A DNA stretch of 64,000 nucleotides from Enterobacter soli ATCC BAA-2102 (lineage in GTDB: Bacteria > Pseudomonadota > Gammaproteobacteria > Enterobacterales > Enterobacteriaceae). Where the stretch lies: NCBI RefSeq assembly GCF_001654845.1, contig NZ_LXES01000026.1:97806-161805 (forward strand), written 5' to 3'. This document shows, one piece after another, positions 9,223 through 17,910 of the stretch. Every line of letters starts with the position of its first letter. Position 1 is the first letter of the stretch. The position numbers and the translations under genes are program-made. The notes beneath the pieces are model-generated. The model did no database searches, was not told the origin of the DNA, and worked only from the letters and a program-made list of their open reading frames with translations.

Positions 9223-10227
9223 ATGCATCTACGTCGTTCAGTCAACACTTTTCTTTTACCCGTTCTGCTCGTGCTGATGGGGGCGTTTTTCCATCCAGCC
9301 AGAGCAGACTGTACTTTTAACGGCAGTTCTGACGTGGATGCCGTGGTAACGTTTCAGCTTCCTCCGGTAATCGTTGTTGCGCCCGACACGCCCGTCGGCA
9401 CTATCATTTATGACGCCAGCGTTGAGAGTAAAGAGGTGACGGTGGATTGTAGCGGTGATGCGCAAGTTCGGCGAGGGTATCTGTACCTCACGGATACCGA
9501 TGCGCGCGAAGATGTGATGCCCGGGGTTTATCAGACCAATGTGCCGGGGATTGGCATCCGCGCGGCTGCATCGAGCGAACGCTTTCCCGTTTACAATGAA
9601 GAGGATCTTGTCCGGCCTATCGACTTTCTGGGTTCGATACATGGTTATTCGCAGAGCACATCGACGTTTCGCGCCGCTGCACAGCTGGTCGTGACGGGCG
9701 ATATCCAGGAGGGGGATTTGGATACGTCGCGATTAACGTCAATGGATATCCTGGGCAACGCGGCGATCGGTGAAATGCGCTTTTCTCCTGCCAGCGTTCA
9801 CATTACGACCAACACCTGTAATCTGGTCGACCGGAATATCTATGTGCCGCTGAAAACGGTCAATACCCAGGATTTCACCGGTCAATACTCAGACATACTC
9901 ACTGACGGTAGCTTTAAGATTGAAATCACCGACTGCGCGGCGGGGACGAAGGTCGATTATCAGTTCACCAGCGCGGGCTCGACGGGGGTAACGAACGGCA
10001 ATATTTTGGGCATCGCTAGCGGAGACTCGGCCGCCGGGGGCGTTGGTATTCAGATTCTCGACCAGAATAATAACGTGTTGCAGTTTGACCGGAACTACAC
10101 GGCGATAACCAGCACGCAGGACAAGGTTCCTGTCGAAATCCCCCTCAGAGCCCGCTACATCAAGACGGGGGAGGTCAAAGCCGGAAAAGTCGATTCTGTC
10201 GCGACGTTTGAGGTTTTTTACCGCTAA
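9223..10227 (+). CDS. Two-domain fimbrial tip adhesin
   Basis: Predicted tip subunit, 334 aa. A signal peptide runs to about residue 28 (HPARA-DCTF). Residues 29-190 form an N-terminal domain unlike a pilin, the probable receptor-binding lectin domain. Residues 195-334 are a pilin domain with the Cys pair (TNTCNLV, ITDCAAG) and the C-terminal chaperone-recognition strand TFEVFYR. The adhesin assignment rests on length, the two-domain layout and last place in the operon; the ligand cannot be predicted. A good Shine-Dalgarno (AGAGG) lies before ATG 9223, 12 nt after the usher stop. A weak GC hairpin follows the stop. Confidence 0.85.
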   Translation: MHLRRSVNTFLLPVLLVLMGAFFHPARADCTFNGSSDVDAVVTFQLPPVIVVAPDTPVGTIIYDASVESKEVTVDCSGDAQVRRGYLYLTDTDAREDVMPGVYQTNVPGIGIRAAASSERFPVYNEEDLVRPIDFLGSIHGYSQSTSTFRAAAQLVVTGDIQEGDLDTSRLTSMDILGNAAIGEMRFSPASVHITTNTCNLVDRNIYVPLKTVNTQDFTGQYSDILTDGSFKIEITDCAAGTKVDYQFTSAGSTGVTNGNILGIASGDSAAGGVGIQILDQNNNVLQFDRNYTAITSTQDKVPVEIPLRARYIKTGEVKAGKVDSVATFEVFYR

Positions 10228-10235
10228 TCCATCCT

Positions 10236-10254
10236 GCCCGCTCTGACGGGCTTT
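10236..10254 (+). terminator. Weak terminator after the fimbrial operon
   Basis: GCCCG (10236-10240), a 6-nt loop, CGGGC (10247-10251), then TTT. The 5-bp stem and short T run make it a weak but correctly placed candidate at the operon end. Confidence 0.5.
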
Positions 10255-10339
10255 AACGATCATTTCGCTAACCTCATTAACCCTCTATTTTCATCTGGTT
10301 ATTTCTTAAACCCTTAATTCTCGTAGGGGCGTATATCAC

Positions 10340-10396
10340 TTGCTATGCCTTTTGGGTTTCGCATAATATGCTGCGGTCATAATAATAATTCTCGTT
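10340..10396 (+). promoter_or_regulatory. fhuA promoter with Fur-like site
   Basis: A -35-like TTGCTA (10340-10345) is followed after 16 bp by CATAAT (10362-10367). Just downstream, CATAATAATAATTCTCG (from 10378) matches about 12 of 19 positions of the Fur consensus GATAATGATAATCATTATC, counted by eye. It overlaps the probable transcription start, the expected place for iron-dependent repression of fhuA. Confidence 0.55.
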
Positions 10397-10431
10397 TACG
10401 TTATCATTCACCTTTACATCAGAGATTCAAC

Positions 10432-12642
10432 ATGGCGCTTTCCAATACTGCTCAGCCAATCAACACGTCGCTGCGTAAAATCGCAGTTGTCGTAGCCACA
10501 GCGGTTGCCGGCATGTCTGCTTATGCACACGCAGCCGAAACACCGAAAAAAGAAGATACCATTACCGTTACTGCCGCGCCGGCTGCACAGGAAAGTGCCT
10601 GGGGTCCAGCTCCAACGATTGCGGCAAAACGCACCGCAACGGCGACCAAAACCGATACACCTATTGAGAAAACCCCGCAGTCTATTTCCGTGGTGACACG
10701 TGAAGAGATGGACATGAAACAGCCGGGTACGGTGAAGCAGGCGCTGGCCTATACGCCGAGCGTTTTTGCGACCCGCGGTGCATCTACCACCTATGACGTG
10801 GTTTCTATCCGTGGTTTCACCACCTCCAGCACCGTCAATACCAACCAGTATCTGGACGGGATGAAGCTACAGGGTGATAACTATTCTGAAGCGTCCATGG
10901 ATCCCTATTTCCTGGAGCGCGTTGAACTGCTGCGTGGCCCGACCTCCGTGCTGTACGGCAAAAGCCATCCGGGTGGCGTGGTGAGCATGGTCAGCAAGCG
11001 ACCAACGACCGAGCCACTGAAAGAAATTCAGTTCAAAATGGGCACCGATAATCTGTGGCAAACCGGGTTTGACTTCAGCGATGCCATTGATGACAACGGC
11101 GTGTGGTCCTACCGCCTGACCGGTCTGGGACGCAGTGAAAATGCGCAGCAGGAGATGGTGAAATCCACCCGCTATGCCATTGCGCCTTCCTTCAGCTGGC
11201 GACCGGATAATAAAACAGACTTCACTTTCCTGAGCAACTTCCAGAGCGATCCGGATGCGGGTTATTACGGCTGGTTGCCGCGTGAAGGCACCGTTGTGCC
11301 TTACTATGATGCCAACGGCAAAGCGCACAAGTTGCCGACCGATTTCAACGAAGGCGAGGAAGATAACAAAATCTCCCGTCGTCAGAAAATGGTGGGCTAC
11401 AGCTTCTCGCATCAGTTCGACGACACCTTTACCGTGCGTCAAAACCTGCGTTACACCAAAATCAATACGCTTTATCGTTCTGTCTACGGTAATGGCTATA
11501 TTGCACCGGCACAAATCAGCCGCGCATACGTCCGCTCAGATGAAGATCTTAACTCCTTCACCGTTGATACTCAGCTTCAGTCCAAATTTGCGACCGGCGC
11601 CGTTGATCATACCCTGTTAACGGGTGTCGATTACCTGCGTATGCGTAATGACATTGATGCTGACTACGGCTCAGCTGACCCGATCAGCATGACGAAGCCT
11701 GCGTATGGCAACCCAAATGTTGACGTTTACTACCTGTACAAAGTGCTTAACCGTCAGGAACAAACTGGCCTGTATGCTCAGGACCAGGCTGAATGGGATA
11801 AGTGGGTGCTGACCATGGGTGGCCGCTACGACTTCGCTAAAACTTCTGCGCTGACTCGTACCACCGGAACCACCGCAGAAATTAACGATCAGGCATTCAC
11901 CTGGCGTGGCGGTATTAACTACCTGTTCGACAACGGTATCACGCCGTACTTCAGCTACAGCGAATCCTTCGAGCCGATTTCAGGAACCACGCAGGGCGGT
12001 AAACCGTTCGATCCGGCGCGCGGCAAGCAGTACGAAGTGGGTGTGAAATACGTACCGAAAGATCTTCCGGTTGTCGTGACGGCGGCGGTGTACCAGCTGA
12101 CCAAAAACAACAACCTGACGGCCGACCCGGCGAACCCAACCAGCGGCTTTAGCGTGCAGGGCGGTGAAATTCGTTCACGTGGTTTCGAACTTGAAGCTAA
12201 GGCAGCCGTCAATGCCAACATCGATGTCACGGCATCTTATAGCTTCACCGATGCTGAATATACCCACGATACCTGGTATGAAGGCCGTCGTCCGGCGGAA
12301 GTACCGCGTAACATGGCCTCCCTGTGGGCAGATTATACCTTCCACGAAACGGCACTGAGCGGCCTGACCGTTGGTGCGGGTACCCGTTACATTGGTAACA
12401 CGGTATCCTACTATTCCGCGGCATCTTCAAAAGCTTACCAGTCATTTAACGTTGCAGGTTATGCCCTTGCGGATGCAACCGTGAAATACGATCTGGCGCG
12501 CTTTGGCCTGCCTGGCTCTTCCGTTGGCGTCAACGTGAATAACATCTTTGACCGTGAGTATGTCTCCAGCTGCTATAGCGAATATGCTTGCTACTGGGGC
12601 GCAGGACGCCAGGTTGTGGCTACCGCGACCTTCCGCTTCTAA
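10432..12642 (+). CDS. fhuA: Ferrichrome outer-membrane receptor FhuA
   Basis: TonB-dependent 22-strand barrel importing ferrichrome-type hydroxamate siderophores; in E. coli it is also the receptor for phages T1, T5 and phi80 and for colicin M. The ATG at 10432 gives 736 aa and MALSNTAQP followed by the conserved signal region (LRKIAVVVATAVAGMSAYAHA); an ATG at 10345 is rejected. The TonB box (DTITVTA) sits near the mature N-terminus, then the plug (IRGF, LRGPTSVLYGKSHPGG), and the barrel ends with the terminal Phe (ATATFRF). Extracellular loops, for example around residues 380-460, differ most from E. coli, so phage and colicin specificity may differ. It is first in fhuACDB. Confidence 0.97.
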   Translation: MALSNTAQPINTSLRKIAVVVATAVAGMSAYAHAAETPKKEDTITVTAAPAAQESAWGPAPTIAAKRTATATKTDTPIEKTPQSISVVTREEMDMKQPGTVKQALAYTPSVFATRGASTTYDVVSIRGFTTSSTVNTNQYLDGMKLQGDNYSEASMDPYFLERVELLRGPTSVLYGKSHPGGVVSMVSKRPTTEPLKEIQFKMGTDNLWQTGFDFSDAIDDNGVWSYRLTGLGRSENAQQEMVKSTRYAIAPSFSWRPDNKTDFTFLSNFQSDPDAGYYGWLPREGTVVPYYDANGKAHKLPTDFNEGEEDNKISRRQKMVGYSFSHQFDDTFTVRQNLRYTKINTLYRSVYGNGYIAPAQISRAYVRSDEDLNSFTVDTQLQSKFATGAVDHTLLTGVDYLRMRNDIDADYGSADPISMTKPAYGNPNVDVYYLYKVLNRQEQTGLYAQDQAEWDKWVLTMGGRYDFAKTSALTRTTGTTAEINDQAFTWRGGINYLFDNGITPYFSYSESFEPISGTTQGGKPFDPARGKQYEVGVKYVPKDLPVVVTAAVYQLTKNNNLTADPANPTSGFSVQGGEIRSRGFELEAKAAVNANIDVTASYSFTDAEYTHDTWYEGRRPAEVPRNMASLWADYTFHETALSGLTVGAGTRYIGNTVSYYSAASSKAYQSFNVAGYALADATVKYDLARFGLPGSSVGVNVNNIFDREYVSSCYSEYACYWGAGRQVVATATFRF

Positions 12643-12692
12643 TCTCTCTTTGGGCACGGTTCGCCGTGCCCTGTTTATTTAAGTTGGCTGAC

Positions 12693-13490
12693 ATGCAGGA
12701 TATTAAGACGCAATCCGACACCACCTTTACGCTCAATCATCTCTCCTTTCGCGTACCCGGGCGCACCTTGCTGCATCCGCTCTCTCTGACGTTCCCCGCA
12801 GGCAAAGTCACTGGGCTCATTGGCCACAATGGTTCCGGTAAATCAACGTTACTCAAGATGCTCGGGCGCCATCAGCCCCCTTCAGAGGGTGACATTCTGC
12901 TGGACGAACAACCGCTTGATAGCTGGAACAGCAAAGCCTTCGCCCGCAAGGTGGCCTATCTGCCGCAGCAGTTGCCGCAGGCGGAAGGGATGACAGTGCG
13001 TGAACTGGTGGCGATTGGGCGTTATCCGTGGCACGGCGCTCTCGGGCGTTTTGGCGTGGCCGACAGAGAGAAAGTCGAAGAGGCCATCGCGCTGGTCGGA
13101 TTAAAACCGCTGGCGCACCGCCTGGTGGACAGCCTTTCCGGCGGTGAACGTCAGCGCGCGTGGATTGCGATGCTGGTCGCCCAGGACAGCCGCTGCCTGC
13201 TGCTTGATGAACCGACCTCTGCGCTGGATATTGCGCACCAGGTCGACGTGCTGGCGCTGGTGCATCGCTTAAGCCAGCAGCGTGGTCTGACGGTGATTGC
13301 CGTATTGCACGATATCAACATGGCGGCACGTTACTGCGACTACCTTGTCGCGCTGCGTGGTGGCGAGATGATCGCTCAGGGCACACCGTCTGAACTGATG
13401 CGTAGCGAAACGTTAGAGCACATCTACGGTATTCCAATGGGTATTTTGCCTCACCCTGCCGGGGCTGCACCGGTGAGCTTTGTGTACTGA
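12693..13490 (+). CDS. fhuC: Ferric hydroxamate ABC transporter ATP-binding protein FhuC
   Basis: ATPase of the inner-membrane importer FhuBC-D that brings iron(III)-hydroxamates into the cytoplasm. It is 265 aa from ATG 12693 (MQDIKTQSDTTF), which matches E. coli; the frame is open further upstream into fhuA, but that part is not conserved. Walker A is GHNGSGKST, the signature LSGGERQR, Walker B CLLLDEPTSAL, and the switch His is in VLHDINM. It ends ...PVSFVY with its TGA overlapping the fhuD ATG, indicating translational coupling. Confidence 0.97.
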   Translation: MQDIKTQSDTTFTLNHLSFRVPGRTLLHPLSLTFPAGKVTGLIGHNGSGKSTLLKMLGRHQPPSEGDILLDEQPLDSWNSKAFARKVAYLPQQLPQAEGMTVRELVAIGRYPWHGALGRFGVADREKVEEAIALVGLKPLAHRLVDSLSGGERQRAWIAMLVAQDSRCLLLDEPTSALDIAHQVDVLALVHRLSQQRGLTVIAVLHDINMAARYCDYLVALRGGEMIAQGTPSELMRSETLEHIYGIPMGILPHPAGAAPVSFVY

Positions 13491-14377
13491 TGCTGGACTC
13501 AATGATTAGCCGCCGTCGCCTGCTGACGGCGATGGCGCTCTCACCGCTGCTGTTAAAAATGAACACGGCGCGGGCTGCCGCGATCGACCCCCATCGTATA
13601 GTGGCGCTGGAATGGCTGCCGGTTGAGCTGATGCTGGCGCTGGGAGTGACGCCGTATGGCGTTGCCGATATCCCCAACTACAACCTGTGGGTGAACGAGC
13701 CAAAACTGCCTGCGTCGGTTATTGATATTGGCCTGCGAACGGAGCCAAACCTCGAATTGCTCACGCAGATGAAACCCTCGTTTCTGTTCTGGTCTGCGGG
13801 ATATGGCCCGTCGGAAGCGACAATGGCGCGCATTGCGCCCGGGCGCGGTTTTTCCTTCAGCGATGGCAAAAAGCCGCTAACAATGGCGAAAAATTCCGTC
13901 AACGAGATGGCGCGCTTCCTGAACCGCGAGGCGGCAGCGAAACAGCATCTCGACGAATTCGATGCCCTGATTGATAGCCTGAAACCGCGCTTTGCTCACC
14001 GCGGTGAACGCCCGCTGCTGATGGTAACCCTGCTGGATGCCCGTCATATGCTGGTGTTTGGGCAAAACTGCCTGTTCCAGGAGGTGCTTGATAGCTTTGG
14101 CATTCGCAACGCCTGGGACGGGGAAATGACCTTCTGGGGCAGCACGACCGTTGGGATCGATCGTCTGGCGGCGTTTCGCGATGTGGATGTGCTGTGTTTT
14201 GATCACGGCAACGAGCGAGAAATGCAAAAACTGATGTCTACCCCGCTCTGGCAGGCCATGCCGTTTGTACGCGAGCAGCGATTCCAGCGGGTTCCGGCGG
14301 TGTGGTTCTACGGTGCAACGCTTTCGGCCATGCACTTTGCCCGTGTACTGGATGGCGCGCTGGGAGGCAAAGCATGA
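13490..14377 (+). CDS. fhuD: Ferric hydroxamate periplasmic binding protein FhuD
   Basis: Class III periplasmic binding protein that passes ferrichrome and related siderophores to FhuB. It is 295 aa. The start ATG overlaps the fhuC stop (TGATG). The N-terminus carries a twin-arginine-type signal (ISRRRLLTAMALS) ending near ARA. The mature part has the two-lobe FhuD/BtuF-type fold sequence (VALEWLPVELMLALG, WSAGYGPS, FWGSTTVGIDRLA). Its stop overlaps the fhuB start (ATGA). Confidence 0.97.
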   Translation: MLDSMISRRRLLTAMALSPLLLKMNTARAAAIDPHRIVALEWLPVELMLALGVTPYGVADIPNYNLWVNEPKLPASVIDIGLRTEPNLELLTQMKPSFLFWSAGYGPSEATMARIAPGRGFSFSDGKKPLTMAKNSVNEMARFLNREAAAKQHLDEFDALIDSLKPRFAHRGERPLLMVTLLDARHMLVFGQNCLFQEVLDSFGIRNAWDGEMTFWGSTTVGIDRLAAFRDVDVLCFDHGNEREMQKLMSTPLWQAMPFVREQRFQRVPAVWFYGATLSAMHFARVLDGALGGKA

Positions 14378-16356
14378 GTTCGCGTATCGCGCGTTTTCCC
14401 GCGCTGTTGCTGACGGCCATTTTCCTTGTCGCACTGGCATTAACCGGGTTCAACCTGTCAACGGCACTCCCGCGTGAGCAGTGGGGCGCGGCGCTGGTTG
14501 CGCCAGATATCGACAATATTCAGCAAATGCTCTTCCACTACAGCCTGTTGCCGCGTCTGGCCATTTCACTGTTGGTGGGGGCAGGACTGGGGCTGGTGGG
14601 CGTCTTATTCCAGCAGGTCTTGCGTAACCCACTGGCGGAGCCAACCACGCTAGGCGTGGCGACCGGTGCCCAACTTGGGATCACCATTACGACACTGTGG
14701 GCGTTGCCCGGCGCGTTAACCTCGCAGTTTGCTGCGCTTGCGGGCGCATGTGTGGTGGGTGCGCTGGTCTTTGGCGTGGCCTGGGGGAAACGTCTTTCAC
14801 CGGTCACGCTGATCCTGGCCGGGCTGGTGGTCAGCCTTTACTGTGGGGCGATCAATCAGCTGTTGGTGCTGTTCCATCACGACCAGCTGCAAAGCATGTT
14901 CTTGTGGAGTACCGGCACCCTGACCCAGACTGACTGGAGCGTTGTTGAGCGCCTGTGGCCGCAGCTGATTGGTGGTGTGCTGCTGACCCTGCTGCTGCTG
15001 CGTCCGTTAACGCTGATGGGGCTGGATGACGGCGTGGCGCGCAACCTGGGCCTGGCGTTATCGCTGGCGCGTCTGGCGGCACTGACGCTGGCGATTGTGC
15101 TCAGCGCGTTGCTGGTTAATGCGGTGGGGATTATCGGGTTTATCGGGCTGTTTGCGCCGCTGCTGGCGAAAATGCTCGGTGCGCGGCGTCTGCTGGCGCG
15201 TCTGATGCTGGCCCCGCTGATTGGTGCACTGATCCTCTGGCTTTCCGATCAAATTATTCTCTGGCTGGCGCGCGTCTGGATGGAAGTGTCCACCGGTTCG
15301 GTGACGGCGCTTATCGGCGCGCCGCTGCTGCTGTGGCTGCTGCCGCGCCTGCGTAGCATCAGCGCCCCTGCAATGGATGCTGGCGATAAAGTGTATGCTG
15401 AGCGTCAGTCGGTGCTGTGGTTTAGCCTGGCGGGCCTGGCCGTGCTGCTGCTGGCTTCCTTTGCAGCGCTCTCTTTGGGGCGCGATGCAACAGGCTGGCA
15501 CTGGGCCACGGGTGATTTGCTCAATGAACTGCTGCAATGGCGCTGGCCGCGCATCTTCGCTGCACTTATCGCTGGTGTGATGCTGGCTGTAGCGGGGTGC
15601 ATTATCCAGCGTCTGACGGGTAACCCAATGGCGAGCCCGGAAGTTCTGGGGATCAGCTCTGGTGCGGCGTTTGGCGTGGTGTTGATGCTGTTCCTGGTGC
15701 CGGGAAATGCCTTCGGCTGGTTAATGCCTGCGGGGAGTATTGGCGCGGCGGCCACGCTGATGGTCATTCTGGTTGCTTCCGGGCGTGGCGGTTTTTCTCC
15801 TCACCGTATGTTGCTTGCCGGGATGGCGCTCAGCACCGCGTTTACGATGCTGCTGATGATGCTTCAGGCGAGCGGCGATCCGCGCATGGCGCAGATCCTG
15901 ACCTGGATTTCCGGTTCAACCTATAGCGCCACTGGCAGCCAGGTGGTTCACACCGGTCTGGTCATGATTGTGCTGCTGGCGATTGTACCGCTGTGTCGTC
16001 GCTGGATGACCATCCTGCCACTGGGTGGTGAAACCGCCCGTGCGGTGGGATTGGCACTGACGCCAACGCGAGTGGCTCTGCTGCTGCTGGCAGCATGTCT
16101 GACGGCAACGGCCACCATGACCATAGGTCCATTGAGTTTTGTGGGGTTGATGGCGCCGCATATCGCCAGAATGATGGGGTTCCGCCGGACAATGCCGCAT
16201 ATCGTGATGTCTGCTCTGACGGGTGGGGTGATGCTGGTCTTTGCGGACTGGTGCGGCAGGATGGTGCTGTTCCCGTACCAGATCCCGGCAGGGCTGCTTT
16301 CCACCTTTATCGGCGCGCCATACTTTATTTATCTGTTGAGGAAACAGAGCCGGTAA
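14374..16356 (+). CDS. fhuB: Ferric hydroxamate permease FhuB (fused double permease)
   Basis: Inner-membrane channel of the ferrichrome importer. At 660 aa it is a tandem fusion of two BtuC/FecCD-type permease halves, as usual for FhuB, with about 20 membrane helices. Repeated motifs mark the halves: RNPLAEPTTLGVATGAQLG in the first and GNPMASPEVLGISSGAAFG in the second. Start ATG 14374 overlaps the fhuD stop and gives MSSRIARFPALLL; a longer frame from 14302 would run into fhuD. It is the last gene of the operon, and a palindromic repeat begins 4 nt after its stop. Confidence 0.97.
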   Translation: MSSRIARFPALLLTAIFLVALALTGFNLSTALPREQWGAALVAPDIDNIQQMLFHYSLLPRLAISLLVGAGLGLVGVLFQQVLRNPLAEPTTLGVATGAQLGITITTLWALPGALTSQFAALAGACVVGALVFGVAWGKRLSPVTLILAGLVVSLYCGAINQLLVLFHHDQLQSMFLWSTGTLTQTDWSVVERLWPQLIGGVLLTLLLLRPLTLMGLDDGVARNLGLALSLARLAALTLAIVLSALLVNAVGIIGFIGLFAPLLAKMLGARRLLARLMLAPLIGALILWLSDQIILWLARVWMEVSTGSVTALIGAPLLLWLLPRLRSISAPAMDAGDKVYAERQSVLWFSLAGLAVLLLASFAALSLGRDATGWHWATGDLLNELLQWRWPRIFAALIAGVMLAVAGCIIQRLTGNPMASPEVLGISSGAAFGVVLMLFLVPGNAFGWLMPAGSIGAAATLMVILVASGRGGFSPHRMLLAGMALSTAFTMLLMMLQASGDPRMAQILTWISGSTYSATGSQVVHTGLVMIVLLAIVPLCRRWMTILPLGGETARAVGLALTPTRVALLLLAACLTATATMTIGPLSFVGLMAPHIARMMGFRRTMPHIVMSALTGGVMLVFADWCGRMVLFPYQIPAGLLSTFIGAPYFIYLLRKQSR

Positions 16357-16360
16357 TCAG

Positions 16361-16408
16361 GTGCGGCCTGATGCCCTCACCCCAGCCCTCTCCCACGGGG
16401 AGAGGGAG
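16361..16408 (+). repeat. Palindromic intergenic element, copy 2 (after fhuB)
   Basis: Nearly identical to copy 1: GTGCGGCCTGATGCCC, then CCCTCTCCC (16386-16394), loop ACG, GGGAGAGGG (16398-16406). It starts 4 nt after the fhuB stop. Confidence 0.85.
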
Positions 16409-16416
16409 CATATAGT

Positions 16417-16446
16417 AGGCCGGGTAAGCGTTAGCGCCACCCGGCA
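16417..16446. repeat. REP-type palindrome between fhuB and hemL
   Basis: AGGCCGGGTAAGCG and CGCCACCCGGCA form the imperfect palindrome typical of enterobacterial REP/BIME units. It lies between the convergent fhuB and hemL genes, directly after the CCCTCTCCC-type element. Confidence 0.75.
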
Positions 16447-16452
16447 ATGCCC

Positions 16453-17733
16453 TTAGAGCTTGGCAAACACCTTACGCGCTGCGTCGATGGTGTTGTTGAT
16501 ATCTTCTTTGCTGTGCGCCACAGACATAAAGCCCGCTTCAAAGGCAGATGGCGCCAGATACACGCCTTCTTCCAGCATCAGGTGGAAGAAACGCTTAAAG
16601 CGTTCAACATCGCACTTCACTACGTCCTGATAAGAGGTCACGGTTTTTGCGTCGGTGAAGAAGATCCCGAACATCCCGCCCACGTGGTTCACTACCAGCG
16701 GAATACCCGTCTCTTCTGCGGCGTTCAGCAGGCCGTTGGCCAGCTGCGTGGTCAGGTCGGTCAGCGTTTTGTGGATACCTGGTTGCGCCACTTCGTTCAG
16801 ACAGGCGAAGCCCGCGGCCATCGCGATAGGGTTACCAGAGAGCGTACCTGCCTGGTAAACCGGTCCGGTTGGCGCCAGCGCTTCCATCACGTCCTTACGA
16901 CCACCAAACGCACCGACCGGCATCCCGCCGCCGATGATTTTGCCCAGGCAGGTCAGGTCTGGTTCAACGTCGTAGTAAGACTGCGCGCCCGCCAGTGCCA
17001 CACGGAAACCGGTCATCACTTCATCGATAATCAGCAGTGCGCCGAATTCGTCGCACAGTGCGCGCAGGCCCGGCAGGAATTCAGGCTGAGGCGGAATGCA
17101 GTTCATGTTGCCCGCAACCGGTTCAACGATGATGCAGGCAACTTCTTGCGGATACTGCTCGAATGCTGCGCGAACGGAGCTAAGATCGTTATAAGTGCAG
17201 GTCAGGGTGTGTTTAGCGAAGTCAGCCGGTACGCCCGGGGAGTTTGGCTGGCCCAGCGTCAGGGCGCCAGAACCCGCTTTTACCAGCAGGCAGTCTGCGT
17301 GACCGTGGTAGCAGCCTTCAAATTTGATAATTTTGTCGCGGCCGGTAAAACCACGCGCCAGGCGGATCGCGCTCATGGTGGCTTCCGTACCGGAGTTCAC
17401 CATACGCACCATATCCATGGTCGGCACCAGTTCGGTTACCAGCTCCGCCATTTTGACTTCCATCTCGGTCGGTGCACCGAAGCTCAGGCCGCGCTGAGCC
17501 GCTTCAATGACCGCATTGCGGATAGACGGATGGTTGTGCCCCAGCACCATTGGGCCCCAGGAGCCAACGTAATCAATATAGGCTTTGCCATCGACATCAT
17601 ACAGATACGCGCCGTCAGCACGTTCGATAAACAGCGGCGTACCGCCTACACCGGTAAATGCGCGCACAGGCGAGTTCACACCCCCCGGGATAAGCTCGCG
17701 GGCTGCACTGTAGAGGTTTTCAGACTTGCTCAT
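16453..17733 (-). CDS. hemL: Glutamate-1-semialdehyde 2,1-aminomutase HemL
   Basis: PLP enzyme converting glutamate-1-semialdehyde to 5-aminolevulinate, the second step of the C5 route to haem and sirohaem. It is 426 aa, the usual length, starting [18 protein letters not shown]. The PLP Lys is residue 265 in [13 protein letters not shown], with the aminotransferase class III Asp in [12 protein letters not shown]. It is convergent with fhuB and divergent from clcA over a 177-bp shared region. No U-tract terminator is seen downstream; only the REP unit follows. Confidence 0.98.
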   Translation of the reverse strand: MSKSENLYSAARELIPGGVNSPVRAFTGVGGTPLFIERADGAYLYDVDGKAYIDYVGSWGPMVLGHNHPSIRNAVIEAAQRGLSFGAPTEMEVKMAELVTELVPTMDMVRMVNSGTEATMSAIRLARGFTGRDKIIKFEGCYHGHADCLLVKAGSGALTLGQPNSPGVPADFAKHTLTCTYNDLSSVRAAFEQYPQEVACIIVEPVAGNMNCIPPQPEFLPGLRALCDEFGALLIIDEVMTGFRVALAGAQSYYDVEPDLTCLGKIIGGGMPVGAFGGRKDVMEALAPTGPVYQAGTLSGNPIAMAAGFACLNEVAQPGIHKTLTDLTTQLANGLLNAAEETGIPLVVNHVGGMFGIFFTDAKTVTSYQDVVKCDVERFKRFFHLMLEEGVYLAPSAFEAGFMSVAHSKEDINNTIDAARKVFAKL

Positions 17734-17910
17734 TGCGTCGTTCCTGGTTCGTAGAAATAAGTTAAGGCGGCTATTCTAAGTGATTCCCGGAAGGTTATGA
17801 AATTTTTGCCCCATTAATGCATAAACAATTGTTAAGGATTTTTCAGGGGACGCGACAGCCGTCTCTGGTAAAATCCTTGTGGCGATTTGTATGATTAAAA
17901 AGAACAGGCA

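Noticed and set aside
5101..10254. Genomic island with integrase and attachment sites around the fimbrial operon
   Set aside because: No integrase, transposase, tRNA gene or obvious direct repeats flank the block.
16447..17754. 435-codon plus-strand frame opposite hemL
   Set aside because: It covers the whole of hemL in antisense; its His/Arg/Gln-rich sequence has no family resemblance.
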